64,000 nucleotides of DNA from Malurus cyaneus samueli. Its lineage: Eukaryota; Chordata; Aves; Passeriformes; Maluridae. Both the position numbers and the translations under genes were made by a program. Under the pieces are notes generated by a model. The model worked only from the letters and a program-made list of their open reading frames with translations, did no database searches and was not told where the DNA came from. The stretch lies in the NCBI GenBank assembly GCA_009741485.1, contig VKON01000103.1, positions 2,512,606 through 2,576,605 on the forward strand, in the 5' to 3' direction. This document shows, piece by piece, positions 25,241-37,765 of the stretch; the stretch's first letter is position 1, and each line of letters begins with the position of its first letter.

Positions 25241-26662
25241 TGTTGCGGTTTGGAATGCTGGCCAAAAGCCAGGCACCCACAACACCTGCTCATTCGCTCT
25301 CCCCCACCACCACACCGGGTAGAGAAGAGCGAAGGGGGGGAAAAAAACTAACAAAAAGGTTCATGGGTTGAGATAAGGAATAGGGAGGAAAACACTTGAC
25401 GGACAAAACAGGCACAACTTAAATAATCTAGTGAATTTATTACTAACCAAGTCAGAGGAGGAGAATGAGAAATAAATTACAACCCTCAAAGACACCGATC
25501 TTCTCCCCACTCCCTCCCCCCTTCCCACATACAACAAAGCAGCAGGAACGAAACAGGGTGTGGGGTTGGTCAGTTCATCACCGGATCCTCTGTGACAGCT
25601 GAGGGAGAAGATTCCTTCCCTTGCGATGCCGTGGTCCCTCCCACGGAGACAGTTCTCATGAACCTCTCCGGCGTGGCTTCATCTCAGAGCAGCAGCCACA
25701 CACATTCTGCTGCTGCGTGAGTCCCCCACGGGCAGACAGTCATCCCAAAACTGCTGCACGTGGGCTCTCTCCACCGGTGCAGCAAGGCCAGGCTTTCCAA
25801 TCTCGGGAGCAAGACCTCTCTCTCCATGGGTCTCCTGCTGGACACAGCCCCTTCCGTGTCCGCCCGCTCCGGCGTGGGGACCTCCCTCCTCCACGGGCTG
25901 GGGTGGATCTCTGCACCTCTGTGGACCCCATGGGCTGCAGGGGACAGCCTGCTCCACCATGGTCACCATGGTCACGGGGACAGCCTGCTCCACCATAGGT
26001 CACCTGGGCTGGGAGGGACAGCCTGCTCCATGGTCACCATGGGCTGCAGGGGACAGCCTGCTCCACCATGGTCACCATGGGCTGCAGGGAGACAGCCTGC
26101 TCACCATGGTCACATGGGCTGCAGGGGGACAGCCTGCTCCACCATGGTCCCATGGGCTCAGGGGGACAGCTGCTCCACCATGTCACCATGGGCTGCAGGG
26201 GACAGCTGCTCCACCATGGTCACCATGGGCTGCAGGGGGACAGCCTGCTCCACCATGGTCACATGGGCTGCAGGGGGACAGGCTGCTCCACCCTGGTCAC
26301 CATGGGCTGCAGGGGACAGCCTGATCCACCATGGTCATCACCATGGCCTGCAAAGGAATCCCAGCTCCGGCGCTGGAGCAACTCCTCCCCTCCTGCACTG
26401 ACCTTGGTGTCTGCATCCTTCAAATATTTCTCAGCCTCCTCCACTGGCAAAACTCCTCTGTGTGCCCCTTGTTTGATTTCTTCTTAAATATGTTTTCACG
26501 AGGCGTAACCACTATTTTAATTGGCCCAGTTGGTCAGTGGCTGTCCTCATCTCAGAGCCACAGCAATTGGCTCTGCTGGACATGGTGAAGCCTCCAGAAG
26601 CTTCTCAAAGGAGCCACTTTTTGGCCCCCCCACCTCCAAAAAGGGCCAAGAAAACCAACACA
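25241..26662 (+). mobile_element. ERVL-type solo LTR with internal minisatellite and TSD
   Basis: The element runs from TGTTGCGGTTTGG to ACCAACACA. The pentamer ATACA lies immediately before (25236-25240) and after (26663-26667), a 5-bp target-site duplication as expected for ERVL-type elements. At 1422 bp it is long for an LTR because of the internal 38-bp minisatellite. It carries an AATAAA signal near 25470, a polypyrimidine/GC-rich middle, and a tail homologous to 1272-1595. No retroviral genes follow it. Its own duplication shows that it is an independent insertion and not the partner LTR of the copy at the window start. Confidence 0.85.
25928..26350 (+). repeat. 38-bp minisatellite in the second LTR (about 11 units)
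   Basis: Same unit as at 1-1271: CCATGGTCACCATGG, GCTGCAGGGG, ACAGCCTGCTCCA. There are about 11 units with single-base variants such as GGTCACCTGGGCTGGGAGGG in an early unit. The array sits at the same place in the LTR as in the first copy, between the CTCTGTGGACCC block and the CTGCAAAGGAATCCCAGC block. Confidence 0.93.
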
Positions 26663-26667
26663 ATACA

Positions 26668-29600
26668 TTAAGAGCAAATAAAACCAGGATAGAGTGAAAA
26701 TGGAAGCTATGAGAAAAAAAAAAACCTAAGAAATAAAGAGGAGGTCCATAATTGTGTGACGAGAGAGAGAGGAAAATATGTTGGAAAAGAAGAACAAAAG
26801 AGAAAAATGTCACATTGGGTGGACTTGATTCCCTCTTAATCAACGTACTGAAATCATCTTTACAGCTGACCAGAGGGGAGATTTGTCGTAAGGAAATCTT
26901 AACTTGAAGGCAAAGCTGAATCACTTTTGTTTCCACTTAACTATATACATTTTAAAAAAGAAAGAAAAAAGGAAAGAAAAATATAGAGGAAATATTTAAA
27001 AGTGCATATCATGGCAGAGTTCATGTCAGACTGAGCAAGAGGAGGAAGTTATACAGGTATTTCAGTGTCAGAGACAAAAGGTTATATTTTGGTACCAACA
27101 CTGATCTTCTCAGGTGCTCTTTCCATCATATGACTCATATCAATGACATAGTTCTATTTTTTAAAAGTTATAGAAACATATTCAAAAAATGGACATATCT
27201 AAATGATGATCTTGCCTATTGATGAAGACATTCAGACAGGATTCATGCCCTAACCTGTGAGAATTATTATTCACATGTTAAAATGCAACTTAAAGCACGT
27301 ATCATAATTTCTGAAAGTTCATTCATATGCCTGAATTTCAAAAAGTGCTTCACCACAGAAAAGTTTAAACCCCTGTGCATTTCTCATCCTCATATCCCTC
27401 TGTCTGTGCACCCTGCAAAGCTCATTTGCTACTGATATTTTGAATATTTGCTGTAACTCATCAAGTCCTTTATTGACTCTGCTCCTTCGTCCTGTGAATT
27501 TAGGGAAATTGTTTTGATTTGCACTTTTACTAACCCATACTCTGGGGGAAGGGAGCAGCCTTACAGTGCCTCTCTCAGTTTTTGGAGAGTATCATGGTCA
27601 GGAGCCTCACCTGCTGCTCACCACACTCAGCTCCAGCTTCTTTCCTAGGCAGTGAAAATAAATAAAATAAATATCAAGTCAGGGAGAGACTTTGGGTTTC
27701 AAAGCCTCGCAGTTACTCACAGAGGTGTTTTCTGTGCCTTGGTGAGACACACAGCAGGTGGGTACTTGCACATGTCATTGTTGAGAAGCATCTGGGCAAT
27801 GACTACAGCCAAGCTCTTGTTAACAGAGGAAAACAATGATGAAACGGTGCCTTTGCTCTTATTTGCTGTTATTGAACAAAAAATACTTCTATATCAATAG
27901 CACTTTTGAGTTATACTAACTAGCACAACAAAAAAAAAAGTTAGGAAGAAACATCATTCCTGATGAGCATTGTTTGCTGCCCAGAGGCTGAAACTCTGAG
28001 TGAATCTGAAAGCCCTCTAGTTATCTTCTGAAAGGGTTGATTTATGAGCAGTAATGAGCTAAAGTATCATCAATTTTCATAATTCACTGTTCTAACGAGC
28101 TTTAAAACTACAATTATGCACACAGTAGTAGTTAATACATACATGCATATAGATGCATAGATGGAAAATGTGATTTCTGTTATCTACAGATAATCTTATA
28201 ATTCAAAATATAAAAGATGGTGTGTTGTTTTTTTCTTATCACACTGGGCTTTAAGGTTTAAAATAATTTAATAAAGTTTTCTGATGAAGCTGGAATAGTT
28301 GGTGACTCATAGGTCATCAGTGGGTGGCAGGTGAGAGAAGGGAAAGCCTAAAGCAGTTAAGGTTTTAATGAGACTCAGAGCTACTTTTCAATTCAGAACA
28401 TTCTTCGTTATTATTTTTCCCTGTTATTTTAACCAATAACAACGTTAAATATATTCCCTTTTCTCAACTTTTGTTTAGTCTAATTTGTTCTTTCCGTTTT
28501 CTCCAGAGTGTTTCTAAAAAGCAAAAAGATTCTCCCCGAGTTTTAAAAAACAAAAGCATTCGTAAATACAATGACATTTTAGCCATAATGTTATCCAGTT
28601 ATGAGTTTTGTCTCTTAAGATTTCATAAGTTTCAACTAAAAAAAAAACTACTATTGAAATATTCTAAGTTTAGTGATGCATCCTAACTTATTCAGCATGT
28701 ATTTATTTAGAACTTAACTTGCAAAGAGGAGCCAGAATTTGACAAGCTTCCACAATTTTCCGGAGTAAACTCCGAATACGTCAACCATTTCATATGGCAG
28801 CAAAGCTGTCAGCACCAGTCGAGCTGAGATTTCATAACAGGACCAGGAACCAAAATTTTTGGGTGCTGTTTGAACAGATCAGAGAGTCCCACCTGAATCA
28901 CCCCGAGTGCTGAAGCTCATCCTTTTGTTGCCATTTGGTTTCAGCCCTAAAGCCATGATGGGGAATCTTTTCTTCTCTCACCGTGTGGGTGGAGACAGCC
29001 ATGGCCACAGCAACCACTCCTTTGGACTCACAGAATCACAAGAGAGTGAAAAGACATACAGCATTGACTCCATGGGCAAATAGAAGCCAAAGATGCAGTT
29101 TGCAGATATTTTGGCTACATGAACTTCTTTGAACAACTTCAACTTTTCATAGGCCTCTGTTCTTCCATGGGGAACATGGAACATTTCCCCCTAGAAATAA
29201 ATATCATCACTGTACACTGCAGGTTCATTCACTTCTCATCTAAAATATATTTATAATATATAAATAATTCTGGTATGTCCCATCTTCTTTTACTCTTTTT
29301 AGCTTCTCATAACAGTCTCAAAAAGTCTATTCTGTTTTTCTTTGCCAATGACTTCAAGGAGCAAATATGACCTCTCCTCTTCACACCCAGAAGAAGAATC
29401 TTCTAATTGTGTGTTAGAACCTTTCTCCAGGTCTTCTCCAGAAGTGGAGAAAGAGTAATTTATACAGCTCACAGGCTGCCAAAACCAAAACAGCTCCACA
29501 GAGCTTGTCATTGTCGTATAAACTGAGAGACCAGGCAGAAGAAAGTCTGAAGATCTGTCCACACCCACCTCTGCACCCCTGAGCAGAATCAGTGGATTAC

Positions 29601-30711
29601 TGCAATCCACAAAACTACTCTAATGACTAAATCTGCCTCCAATGTTTTAAAAAAATAGGATTTAAAATGATTGGATCATAATTCTTACTCTAACAGTCAC
29701 ATGAGGATTCTGTTCCAGTCACCACACTGTGACCACATGTTGTCTTGTTGGTGTTTTGAAAGAAATAAACCCATTAGATTGTAACCAAAGACAAGAATAT
29801 TCATCCTCCCTGAGTTTCCCAATTAGCATCTGTGGTGTCTGAAGGCAAACATTAATGAACTTCATATTTTAAAGCCTCTAATGTGAAATCTGTCCTTGGT
29901 CAATTAGAATGACCCCAAGGCTCTACCTGCTACTCACATCGGTTTAATAATCTCTGCACAATATTTCATAAAGACCTTAGCAGCTCTAAAAGTGATTTTG
30001 TGTCTCTTGATTTCATTTTCTTCTTCTGCAGAGCTCACATTCAGTCATTTTAAAGGATATGTTTTCCACATAGCTGCCTCTATGTATGTGTAAGTATCTT
30101 ATGAGAGATTAAAAAAAGCTGTTCTCCAACACAGTAAGGTAGGACTAGGGATTGCTTTGACCTGGATTTCATTATCCAAACCTACAAATAATTCAGTGAC
30201 TAATAGTATCGATTTTTTTTTAATGTCATTAACCCATGATTTCCTGCTCTTCCTGTTATTCTACTAGGCCACAAAAGGAAAACAGCATTTTGCTGGGCAT
30301 TGTACACAGTAAGAAAGAGAGTTCCTCCTCTTTCAAAAAATAAATTATTTGAAATTTTGATGGGAAACAAAGGAATTAAATAGAAAAAAAGGTAGGGGTC
30401 AAGAGTGAAAAAAAAAATAAACAAACTAAAAAAAACCCTAAAAAAAATTTAAAAAAATAAATAGGATGCATGCATTTTCTCAGAGCAACAAGGAAACAGA
30501 ATTTAGGGTTTCTAAGTGGTCCTTCATAACGTGATAGTGTTATTCCTCCTTTCTGAATTTCTGAGAAAATGTAGCCAAACCTGAGCACTGTAGTCAATTT
30601 TACTGGTGCATATCAATCATGTTCAGAACCCTCTGGAAACTTTAAAAATCTGATTCTGTGGAAATAAAACCATAAGTATCCAGGAAACAGGCCTGCACAA
30701 TGTTATCATAA
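26668..30711. other. AT-rich unique DNA, no gene seen
   Basis: Starts with A-rich and polypurine low-complexity DNA (26700-26790 and 26950-26995). No gene, RNA or transposon was recognised in the remainder. Confidence 0.65.
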
Positions 30712-31690
30712 TCTTTCTGGATTTTGATGAAGGTTTTGATACTCACACAATATCCTTCTGGATAAAATGTCTGGGATTGAGCTGGATAAAGATATCGTGG
30801 GATGGGTGAGCAATGGGCTCACAGGTCAGGCACAAAGGGTGACAGTGGCTGGGGTGGCATCAGGCTGGGGACTGTCACTGGGGCTCCACAGGGCCCTACT
30901 GTAGGACCCATGCTCTGCAACATCTTCATAAAAACACTTGGACACGGGATTGGAAGGGATATTAAATTTGTAGATGATCCAAAATTGGGAGGAGCTGTTG
31001 AGTCCCTCAAGGGCAGAGAGGCCTTTCAGAGAGACCTCAAACAGTTTAGAGAGACAAACTGCAAGGCATACAAAAACACGCTTTTGCAAATATACCAATC
31101 CTATGTTGAGATGTAATAGACAGACTGCTAAATTAGCCAATGAATAATTGCTAATCATATAGAGAGGCTGGCTTATGAAAGTAGATAAAAAGGAGCTTGT
31201 ATTAGAAATAAACAGATCATGCTCATCATATTGGTGTCCACAGGCAGATTTGGGTGCCACAATGGAAAAAGGACACGAAGGCACCAAGAGCATCCCCAGG
31301 AGGGCACAGGGATGGGGAAGGGGCAGGCACTGCCCTCTGCTCCATGGGGACAGGGACACAGCGAGGGAATGGCCTGGAGCTGGGGCAGGGGAGATTTGGG
31401 GTGGATTTCAGGAAAAGGTTCTTCATCCAGAGGGTGGATGGGCACTGAACAAGCTCCCCAGGGTGGTGGGCACAGCACCAGGAAGAGTTTAGACAATGCT
31501 CTCAGGCTCAGGAGGGGATTCTTGGGGTGTCCTACACCAATCCAGGAGCTGGACTTGATGACCCCTTAGTGTCCCTTTCCAATTCAGAATATTCCACAGG
31601 ATGGGATTCTTGGGATGTCCTACACCAAACCAGGAGCTGGACTTTGATGATCCTTATGGGTTCTTCCAACTCAGAATATTCTGTGATGGT
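30712..31690 (+). mobile_element. CR1 retrotransposon fragment (sense), RT segment plus 3' end
   Basis: The first part (30712-31075) is decayed CR1 reverse-transcriptase coding sequence. Reading frames include a GAPQGPTVGPMLCNIFI stretch, matching the conserved [10 protein letters not shown] palm motif, and KFVDDPKLGGAVESL, where the catalytic FADD is degenerate. About 165 bp (31076-31240) cannot be placed. The last part (31241-31690) matches the CR1 C-terminus and 3' end, with phrases such as GGAAAAGGTTCTTCATCCAG and AGGAGCTGGACTT. The coding sequence is broken and the element is 5'-truncated. The terminal 88 bp are duplicated. Confidence 0.85.
31515..31690 (+). repeat. Tandem duplication of the CR1 3' tail (2 x 88 bp)
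   Basis: The terminal segment from GGGATTCTTGG through CAGAATATTC occurs at 31515-31602 and again at 31603-31690 with several substitutions. The second copy ends in the usual ATTCTGTGATGG-like tail. Confidence 0.85.
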
Positions 31691-34340
31691 TGGTTCATTT
31701 GAAATAGTGACACTTTTCTGGAAAGTGAACTTTGGGCAACTCATTTGATATTTGTGGTAGAAAGTTAAAGCACCCTTTATCCCCTCTGGCTAGGCAGTAA
31801 ACAGTGACTAATTTGTACTTTGGGTACTTGCATTACACACTAGGTCTCCAAATTCATCAATTTAGCCACCTAGGACAACAATTCAAATATTGTAAAAGTG
31901 TGCAAAAAATAGCAAAGTGAACAAGACCATTTTTTATCTTTGTGAAAAGTAATGTTATACTGAGATCTAGGAAATGTACATAAGGAAAAGTTTTCAGGAT
32001 TGAGAGAAGTGGCAGCAGGAATATTGAAGAGTGGAGGAGGAAGAAATATCAGATTTCTGGTGGGCTGGTCAAACCCAAGGGGTTCCAGCCACTTGATCAT
32101 CACTGCAAACAAAATCCCCAAAATGGATTGTACCGAAATTGTTCTTTCCTGGTAGGACATATAATCCTATACTTTCTTCTGAGGAAAACAAATCCTAAGA
32201 TGTAGTTGCTTTGGAAGAATCTGTTAAATAAATTTAAGAACAAACCTGAATGTCATAAGCCTGCAAGAGTACAGAGTTCTATCTTCGGCCAAACAAAAAA
32301 TCAAAAGAAAAATGTTCATATTCTAGTAAAGTTTTCTGAATAATCTCTTTTGCATTTGACCATTTCCTTATTTTTTCTTGCTCAATTTCTAAATCTCTCA
32401 TTAAAAAATTATATACTTCCATTGATTATCAATATGAACTTATAATAAATTAACAAATTTCATTGCAATTTGATTGTAAACGATTCACTGTTTACTAGAA
32501 AACGGTGTTCTAGATTTCACTTTTAAATTCTTCATTGCTTTAAATTCATACTGTTTCAAAATAGATTTCTGTAAGTTTCACATTCCTATTTTTAAAGGAG
32601 TATTTTTAAAATTAGAGAATATAATAGAGTTGTTCTTGTGTGCACTGAGCCCAAAGCAGCAGCTAAAAACTGAAGTTTCTCGTTGTTGAAGTCCTATCCT
32701 TAGATAACGTGCATCTGCTGTCTGTTGAACCTTCTGAAAAAGTGAGGTAGCAACTTCAGTACGGTATAAAAACATTTCCTTTTCCTGTTCCTCTTGAGAA
32801 ATGCCTGCAGCCACCTCTGACTTGACAGAATCTTCATTATAATCTTATCTTCATGTATAAAAGAGGGGAAAGTGAAATTTATCAAAACCTATAGACTCAG
32901 ACCTCAGCACTCAGACCTTCTTGACTTTCAGCAGAAGGCTTAGCACTAAACACTAAAAATTCTTATTCTGGGCAGCTGGGTGGCAAAAAAGAGAAGATGG
33001 GGAATAGTTCACAGCCCTCTGTTCTCTTCTCCCAACCTTAAATTTAGGGATATAAGGTTTGATTTATTGCTGTGTAAGAAAAGCTTTGGTAGTTGAGAAG
33101 AAATCCCAAAACAGCCGCTCCCTCTCCTCTCTTCCCTGGATATTTCCCTGAGCTCTCTGCCTCAGTTTTCAGTGCAGATTTAACAGTTAAGCACATATCA
33201 AAACATTATCCCAGGTACTCTTTGAGGCATATTGTGTTTTATCATGTCCTATGAACTCGGAAGAGTATTTTTTTCCCTTTACTTTTGTTTTTATGCAGAG
33301 TGAGGGTCAGATCCTGAGACTGTGTAAAGTACACAACTCATAGCAGTGAATGAACCAAGAGAAGAACACAGTCCTCCAAATCTTATATTGCTCCAAGTAT
33401 TCCTCTGCTTTCATCATAAGCTAGGAAATTTAATAAAAAAATATTTTAAAAAGCTACTTTAAAGCTAATAGGAATCTCGTGGGCTGGTATCTTTTTCCAG
33501 GCTCACTTAATTCTACAAAACTACTGCAGAAAAGTCAAACTTAGGTCAATTTTTCTTTGAACCCAGTTTCCTCTTCCCCTTTTCCTAGCCCCTAGCCTTC
33601 TGACAAAAACAAGTATAAAATGAGACTCCTAAGAGTTCTTTCTCATTCCTTCTGATGGAGCTGATTGAGCTGGTGATAAGATTATCACATAGAGCTGCAT
33701 TTTCTAATTCTGAATCATGCTACTAGGCTTTACAGTAACAGCTACAGAGACTCTTTCCTTCTAACTGGAAAAGAATATGTGATTTAAACACATTGAATTT
33801 ATCCCATTGCTAAGAAATTGATTTCAGATTGAAGTTTCTCCCATAGTAAGTCGCTCCATATCTGTTGCCAAAACTTCAGCGTTTGCTTGCACATTTCCCT
33901 TAAGCTGGAAATGAATCCTGAGCATGCAGCATCACCTAAAAATGTTTCAGAGGTGTGGGAGGAATTTCAAGATCTGAAAATGAACAAACCATGGAAAATG
34001 TCTTGAAGCCAAAATATGATGGTAGAATGACATAGTAACTGCATCATGATTTTTTTTTTCTGGTTAGAACTGCCAGCATTCACTCTTCTAGAGATTTCAT
34101 GTGTTAAAGAGACCAAAATCATAAAGCTTCTGCAAAGTTCTATAAAGAATATAAATTTCTCTTAAGAATTAATCATTCATTCTTTACCTTGAAATAAACC
34201 AGATTTTGATACAACTTACAACTATAGAAAAATTCTTTCAATCCTAGCTTTCAATAGTTTCAAGAAAATTTATTCTGAATGGTGTAATTTTAGTTTCCCT
34301 CTCTGCAGGATTGAAGTTATAATAAAATTGTCAGTAAAAT
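31691..34340. other. AT-rich unique DNA, no gene seen
   Basis: No gene, RNA gene or transposon was recognised. Open frames stay below 100 codons. Confidence 0.65.
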
Positions 34341-34560
34341 TGTAGGAGGTTTGGCTCCAGCCAGCAATTAGACCCACAACAGTCAAGAGCTCAATTCCCC
34401 CAAACCAAATGAGGGAAAGAAACTGGAAGAGCATGGGTAAATTAACTCTTTAATGAGTGAAAAAGGAACAAAAACCCCATCCCAAGTGATGCAAAGGAAA
34501 TCACTCACCACCAAGCTGATGACCAGTAGTCCCTGAGTAACAAAACTATTGGAAATATTA
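34341..34560 (+). mobile_element. LTR-like fragment, probable ERVL type
   Basis: Begins TGTAGGAGGTTTGGCTCCAG, followed by CCAGCAATTAGACCCACAAC, a combination I recognise from avian ERVL-like LTR starts. The right end is not clear and no target-site duplication was found. It could extend to about 34735. It is old or truncated. Confidence 0.45.
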
Positions 34561-34753
34561 CTCCCTGGTTTTGGTTTTTTTGCCAAGTTTCATGTTAACA
34601 GCATGAAATGTGACCCTGGTCTCTTGAGGGAGCTGTCCCCCTGTGTCCCTTCCCACTGCCCACTGCAGGGGCAGAGTGATAAAAAAAGCTTTGATTTGCC
34701 TCGGCAGAACTGGGATTTTACCACAAATTCCAGCAAATTCCTTCCTGACCTCA

Positions 34754-34962
34754 GTCACAGAATCAGGGAGCCAGAGAACCACAGAATGCAGCGGGGTTGG
34801 AAAGGATCACCCAGTCCAACCCAAATTTCCCATTTTAATCTGAACCCATCACTCCTTCTGCCATCCCTGGAATTCCTGACAAAGAATTACCTCTCTGGAT
34901 TCCCTGTAGAATCCCTTCAGACGCTGGAAGGTTGCTGTGAGGTCTCCACGCATTTCTCATTT
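34754..34962 (-). mobile_element. CR1 retrotransposon 3' end fragment (antisense)
   Basis: Plus-strand phrases ACAGAATGCAGCGGGGTTGG, GGATCACCCAGTCCAACCC and CTGGAAGGTTGCTGTGAGGT show the reverse complement of a CR1 tail of a more diverged subfamily. It is truncated after about 200 bp. Confidence 0.7.
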
Positions 34963-35340
34963 TAACCTTAATTTCCCTGCATCGTTCATTAGCATTCATC
35001 GTGTGGTAAGTGTTGTCTACATGCTTCACTTTCCCACTCAAAAGCAGGCTGCCTCTTCGAGCAGCAGAGCTTCAGACAGCACCAGAAATTGCCTGTAAAA
35101 AAAAAAAAATAAAAAAAAGTATTTGCAAAGAAAAGTCTAGACATTTCATGGCTTTGTGTCTTGTGAATAAACTAGGAAAACATGTAGATAAAAAAATCAC
35201 TGGTCTGTCACCGCAGAATGCTGGTGCTGTATCGGTAGGAAAATTACGTTAAATGTATTGATTTTAGGACTGTTTTTCTAATTTTATTTCCTAGAAACCA
35301 CCTAAATTGGGTTTTAGTGCAAAAGTGCTATGGAAGAGGG
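34963..35340. other. Spacer between CR1 tail and VNTR, no gene seen
   Basis: AT-rich, with an A-rich stretch at about 35098-35118. Nothing else was recognised. Confidence 0.6.
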
Positions 35341-35535
35341 CGAGGCAAGGCGGGGCGAGGCAAGGCGGGGCGAGGCAAGGCGGGGCGAGGCAAGGCGGGG
35401 CGAGGCAAGGCGGGGCGAGGCAAGGCGGGGCGAGGCAAGGCGGGGCGAGGCAAGGCGGGGCGAGGCAAGGCGGGGCGAGGCAAGGCGGGGCGAGGCAAGG
35501 CGGGGCGAGGCAAGGCGGGGCGAGGCAAGGCGGGG
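35341..35535. repeat. Perfect 15-bp G-rich VNTR, 13 units
   Basis: CGAGGCAAGGCGGGG is repeated 13 times with no mismatch. All three plus frames and their complements stay open across it (Ala-Arg-Gln-Gly-Gly type repeats), so frames of 66-114 codons here are by-products. Each unit has three runs of G on the plus strand (GG, GG, GGGG), so the array has strong potential to form G-quadruplexes. Confidence 0.97.
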
Positions 35536-37765
35536 CAATACCCTTTGGGTATTTATGGATAGATTTGAAAAGGTCTCAGAAAATCTTCAGGTTCTTTTGC
35601 AAAGTACAAGGATTTTTCTTGAGTAAATCCACCAACATAATTCCCTATTGAATGATACCTATGCACCGTTCCCTGAAAAATCAGCTGAGTCAAATCCTCC
35701 AGAGTTACTTCTATGTCACATGGACCCCTGGACCATCAGACTTGATCTTCTTTTATATTTTTTGAGACTTAGAGGGCCTACCTGTTTTATAGGGCTCCTC
35801 CTCCCTCTGGAGGAATTATCATTTAAGAACAATCAAGTCTCACATGTGACCTATGAAACGAATATGCCAGTATCATGATTCTAAATACACAAATGCATAA
35901 CCTCATGACAGACAGCTAGAGAGTCATTATGAGCAGATTTGGTTACCAGTGAATTTTCTCAATTGTCTGTGTTCATTTCCTAGGCACGCATGAGACTGAC
36001 TCCTTTGTCCTCTCTCAGAGAACTTTATTTATGAAAAGCAAATGTAACTGGCAGGATTATCAACTCACACATTTCAATTAAGGCTTCCTTTTTTTTTTTT
36101 CAGGGAAAGCAGAAGTGCGTGTTCATTTGTGACAGGTCTCAGTTTTAGCTCGTGTGCCACGTTCTGCTGGTTCATCTGTAAATAAATACAGGATTTAGCA
36201 GCATCTTCACTTTAGCTGTAAGTACAATTGCAATTGGAGATGGCAGCATTAATATTCAGGGGATAATTCTGGAGAAAAATGGATACCTTACAAGCTGTTT
36301 TCATGGAAACAGATCAGTTGCTTCAGATGCCCCAGAACAGCTGAAATACCTGCAAGAAACTCACCTCCACTGCAGAGTTTGAGTGTATCAGTAACACACA
36401 GGTCAGAAGGGCAGGTGTCAGCTTTCTGGACAGGAAATATTGTCCAGCCTGAGAGGTGACAGGGCTGCAATAAAGCATCTCATGGGTCCTGCTTCCTTAC
36501 AGACCATCTGCCAGTGTTATACTTCAGGTGCAAGTTTTTTAACTTGGTTTCATTACATATCAATATCATTATAATTATTAATTATTAATAATTCCATTAT
36601 CTATTTATATACTATATATTTTATATATTATATATAATAGATAATTTAATTATATATTAAATATATAAACTCCTATATAGAACTTCTAGGTGTACATGCA
36701 TACACACACAAAAAGGCTTAAAAGCAAAATAAATCCAGAAAAGCCTACACCTTACCCAAATCTATCTTTTTCTTGGGTGGGTACCAAGAAATCTCTGCCA
36801 AAAAAAAAAATTATATTCAATGCTAGAGTTAATATAATCAATGGCAAAATTCCAAGAGCTGCCTGCTAACAGTAATACAGCAGATTAAAGAGAGATTACT
36901 ACCTTCGAAATTATTTCCCATGCTATTCACAGCAAGTTCAAGACACTGACCACATCACAAAGGCATTTAACATTTAGATTACATGAGCTGTGTAATCTGG
37001 GAAATGAAAATATTCACCACTGCATTCCCTGTTTTTTTGGGAAACAATTACTTTGTGGGTGAGGTTTCCAAAAAGCACCACTGCCCATCCCATGGAAAGG
37101 AGCAAGTGGGAGACAGAGATGCTGAGGATCTGTGTATCCCCCTTATCACATCTGCTCTGCCAAATCACTTCTTCCAGAATCTGTCAATTTATCTTAAAGA
37201 CTCGGTGTTGTTTTGTAGAAAACAGTAGGGGCTGTGGCTTTTCCGGCTGCAAAAGTGGTGTCCTGAGGAGGAAAAGGTGTGGGCCAGAAACAAAGAGCCA
37301 CACGACCAAGATCACTCAAAAGCTGATGAGCAACTCTACACTGGAGCTCCAGGATGAGTTGGATTTATGCCCATCAGTGCTGCATACGACTGAAAAACAC
37401 AAAAATCGAAATGATAGATTTCATATTGGGTCATATGTAAAATTTTAACTTCAGTAGTTCAACAGTTCGGTATTTAAAGGGCCAGAAGTGTCTGGATTAT
37501 TCCTCCACACACAGCTCTTTCCTGGTGCACTAACTGTGATGGTAATATAATCAAAAATTGAACATTTCTTTGAGTTTTAAGGAGAAAGAAGCATGGGCCA
37601 GAGGCAAGCCAAGGAACTTAAGCTCCTGCATCACAGTATTTGACATGAGCTCCCATTCTCCTAAAACCAAAAGGAGTCAGGAGCTTTTTGCTGTTTATCT
37701 GTTTGCAATAGATAGGCAGTTGCTCTGGAAATTAATATAAAACAAAAATTTAACCCAAAGCATGT
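35536..37765. other. AT-rich unique DNA, no gene seen
   Basis: Contains a strongly AT-rich, partly palindromic stretch at about 36556-36680 (ATATATAATAGATAATTTAA and similar). No gene or transposon was recognised. Confidence 0.6.
36556..36680. repeat. AT-rich low-complexity, partly palindromic
   Basis: About 125 bases almost entirely A and T, with many TATATA and TTAATTATTAA pieces able to fold back on themselves. Confidence 0.8.

Noticed and set aside
1..26662. The two related LTRs as the 5' and 3' LTRs of one provirus
   Set aside because: The second LTR has its own 5-bp duplication, the 23.6 kb between them holds no retroviral genes, and the copies differ by many changes.
35341..35535. 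CRISPR-like array
   Set aside because: The 15-bp units are contiguous with no spacers, and the genome is vertebrate.
35307..35651. Open frames with perfect pentapeptide repeats (ARQGG or RRGEA type)
   Set aside because: A 15-bp unit without stop codons gives open frames on both strands automatically. There is no promoter, splice signal or protein family evidence.
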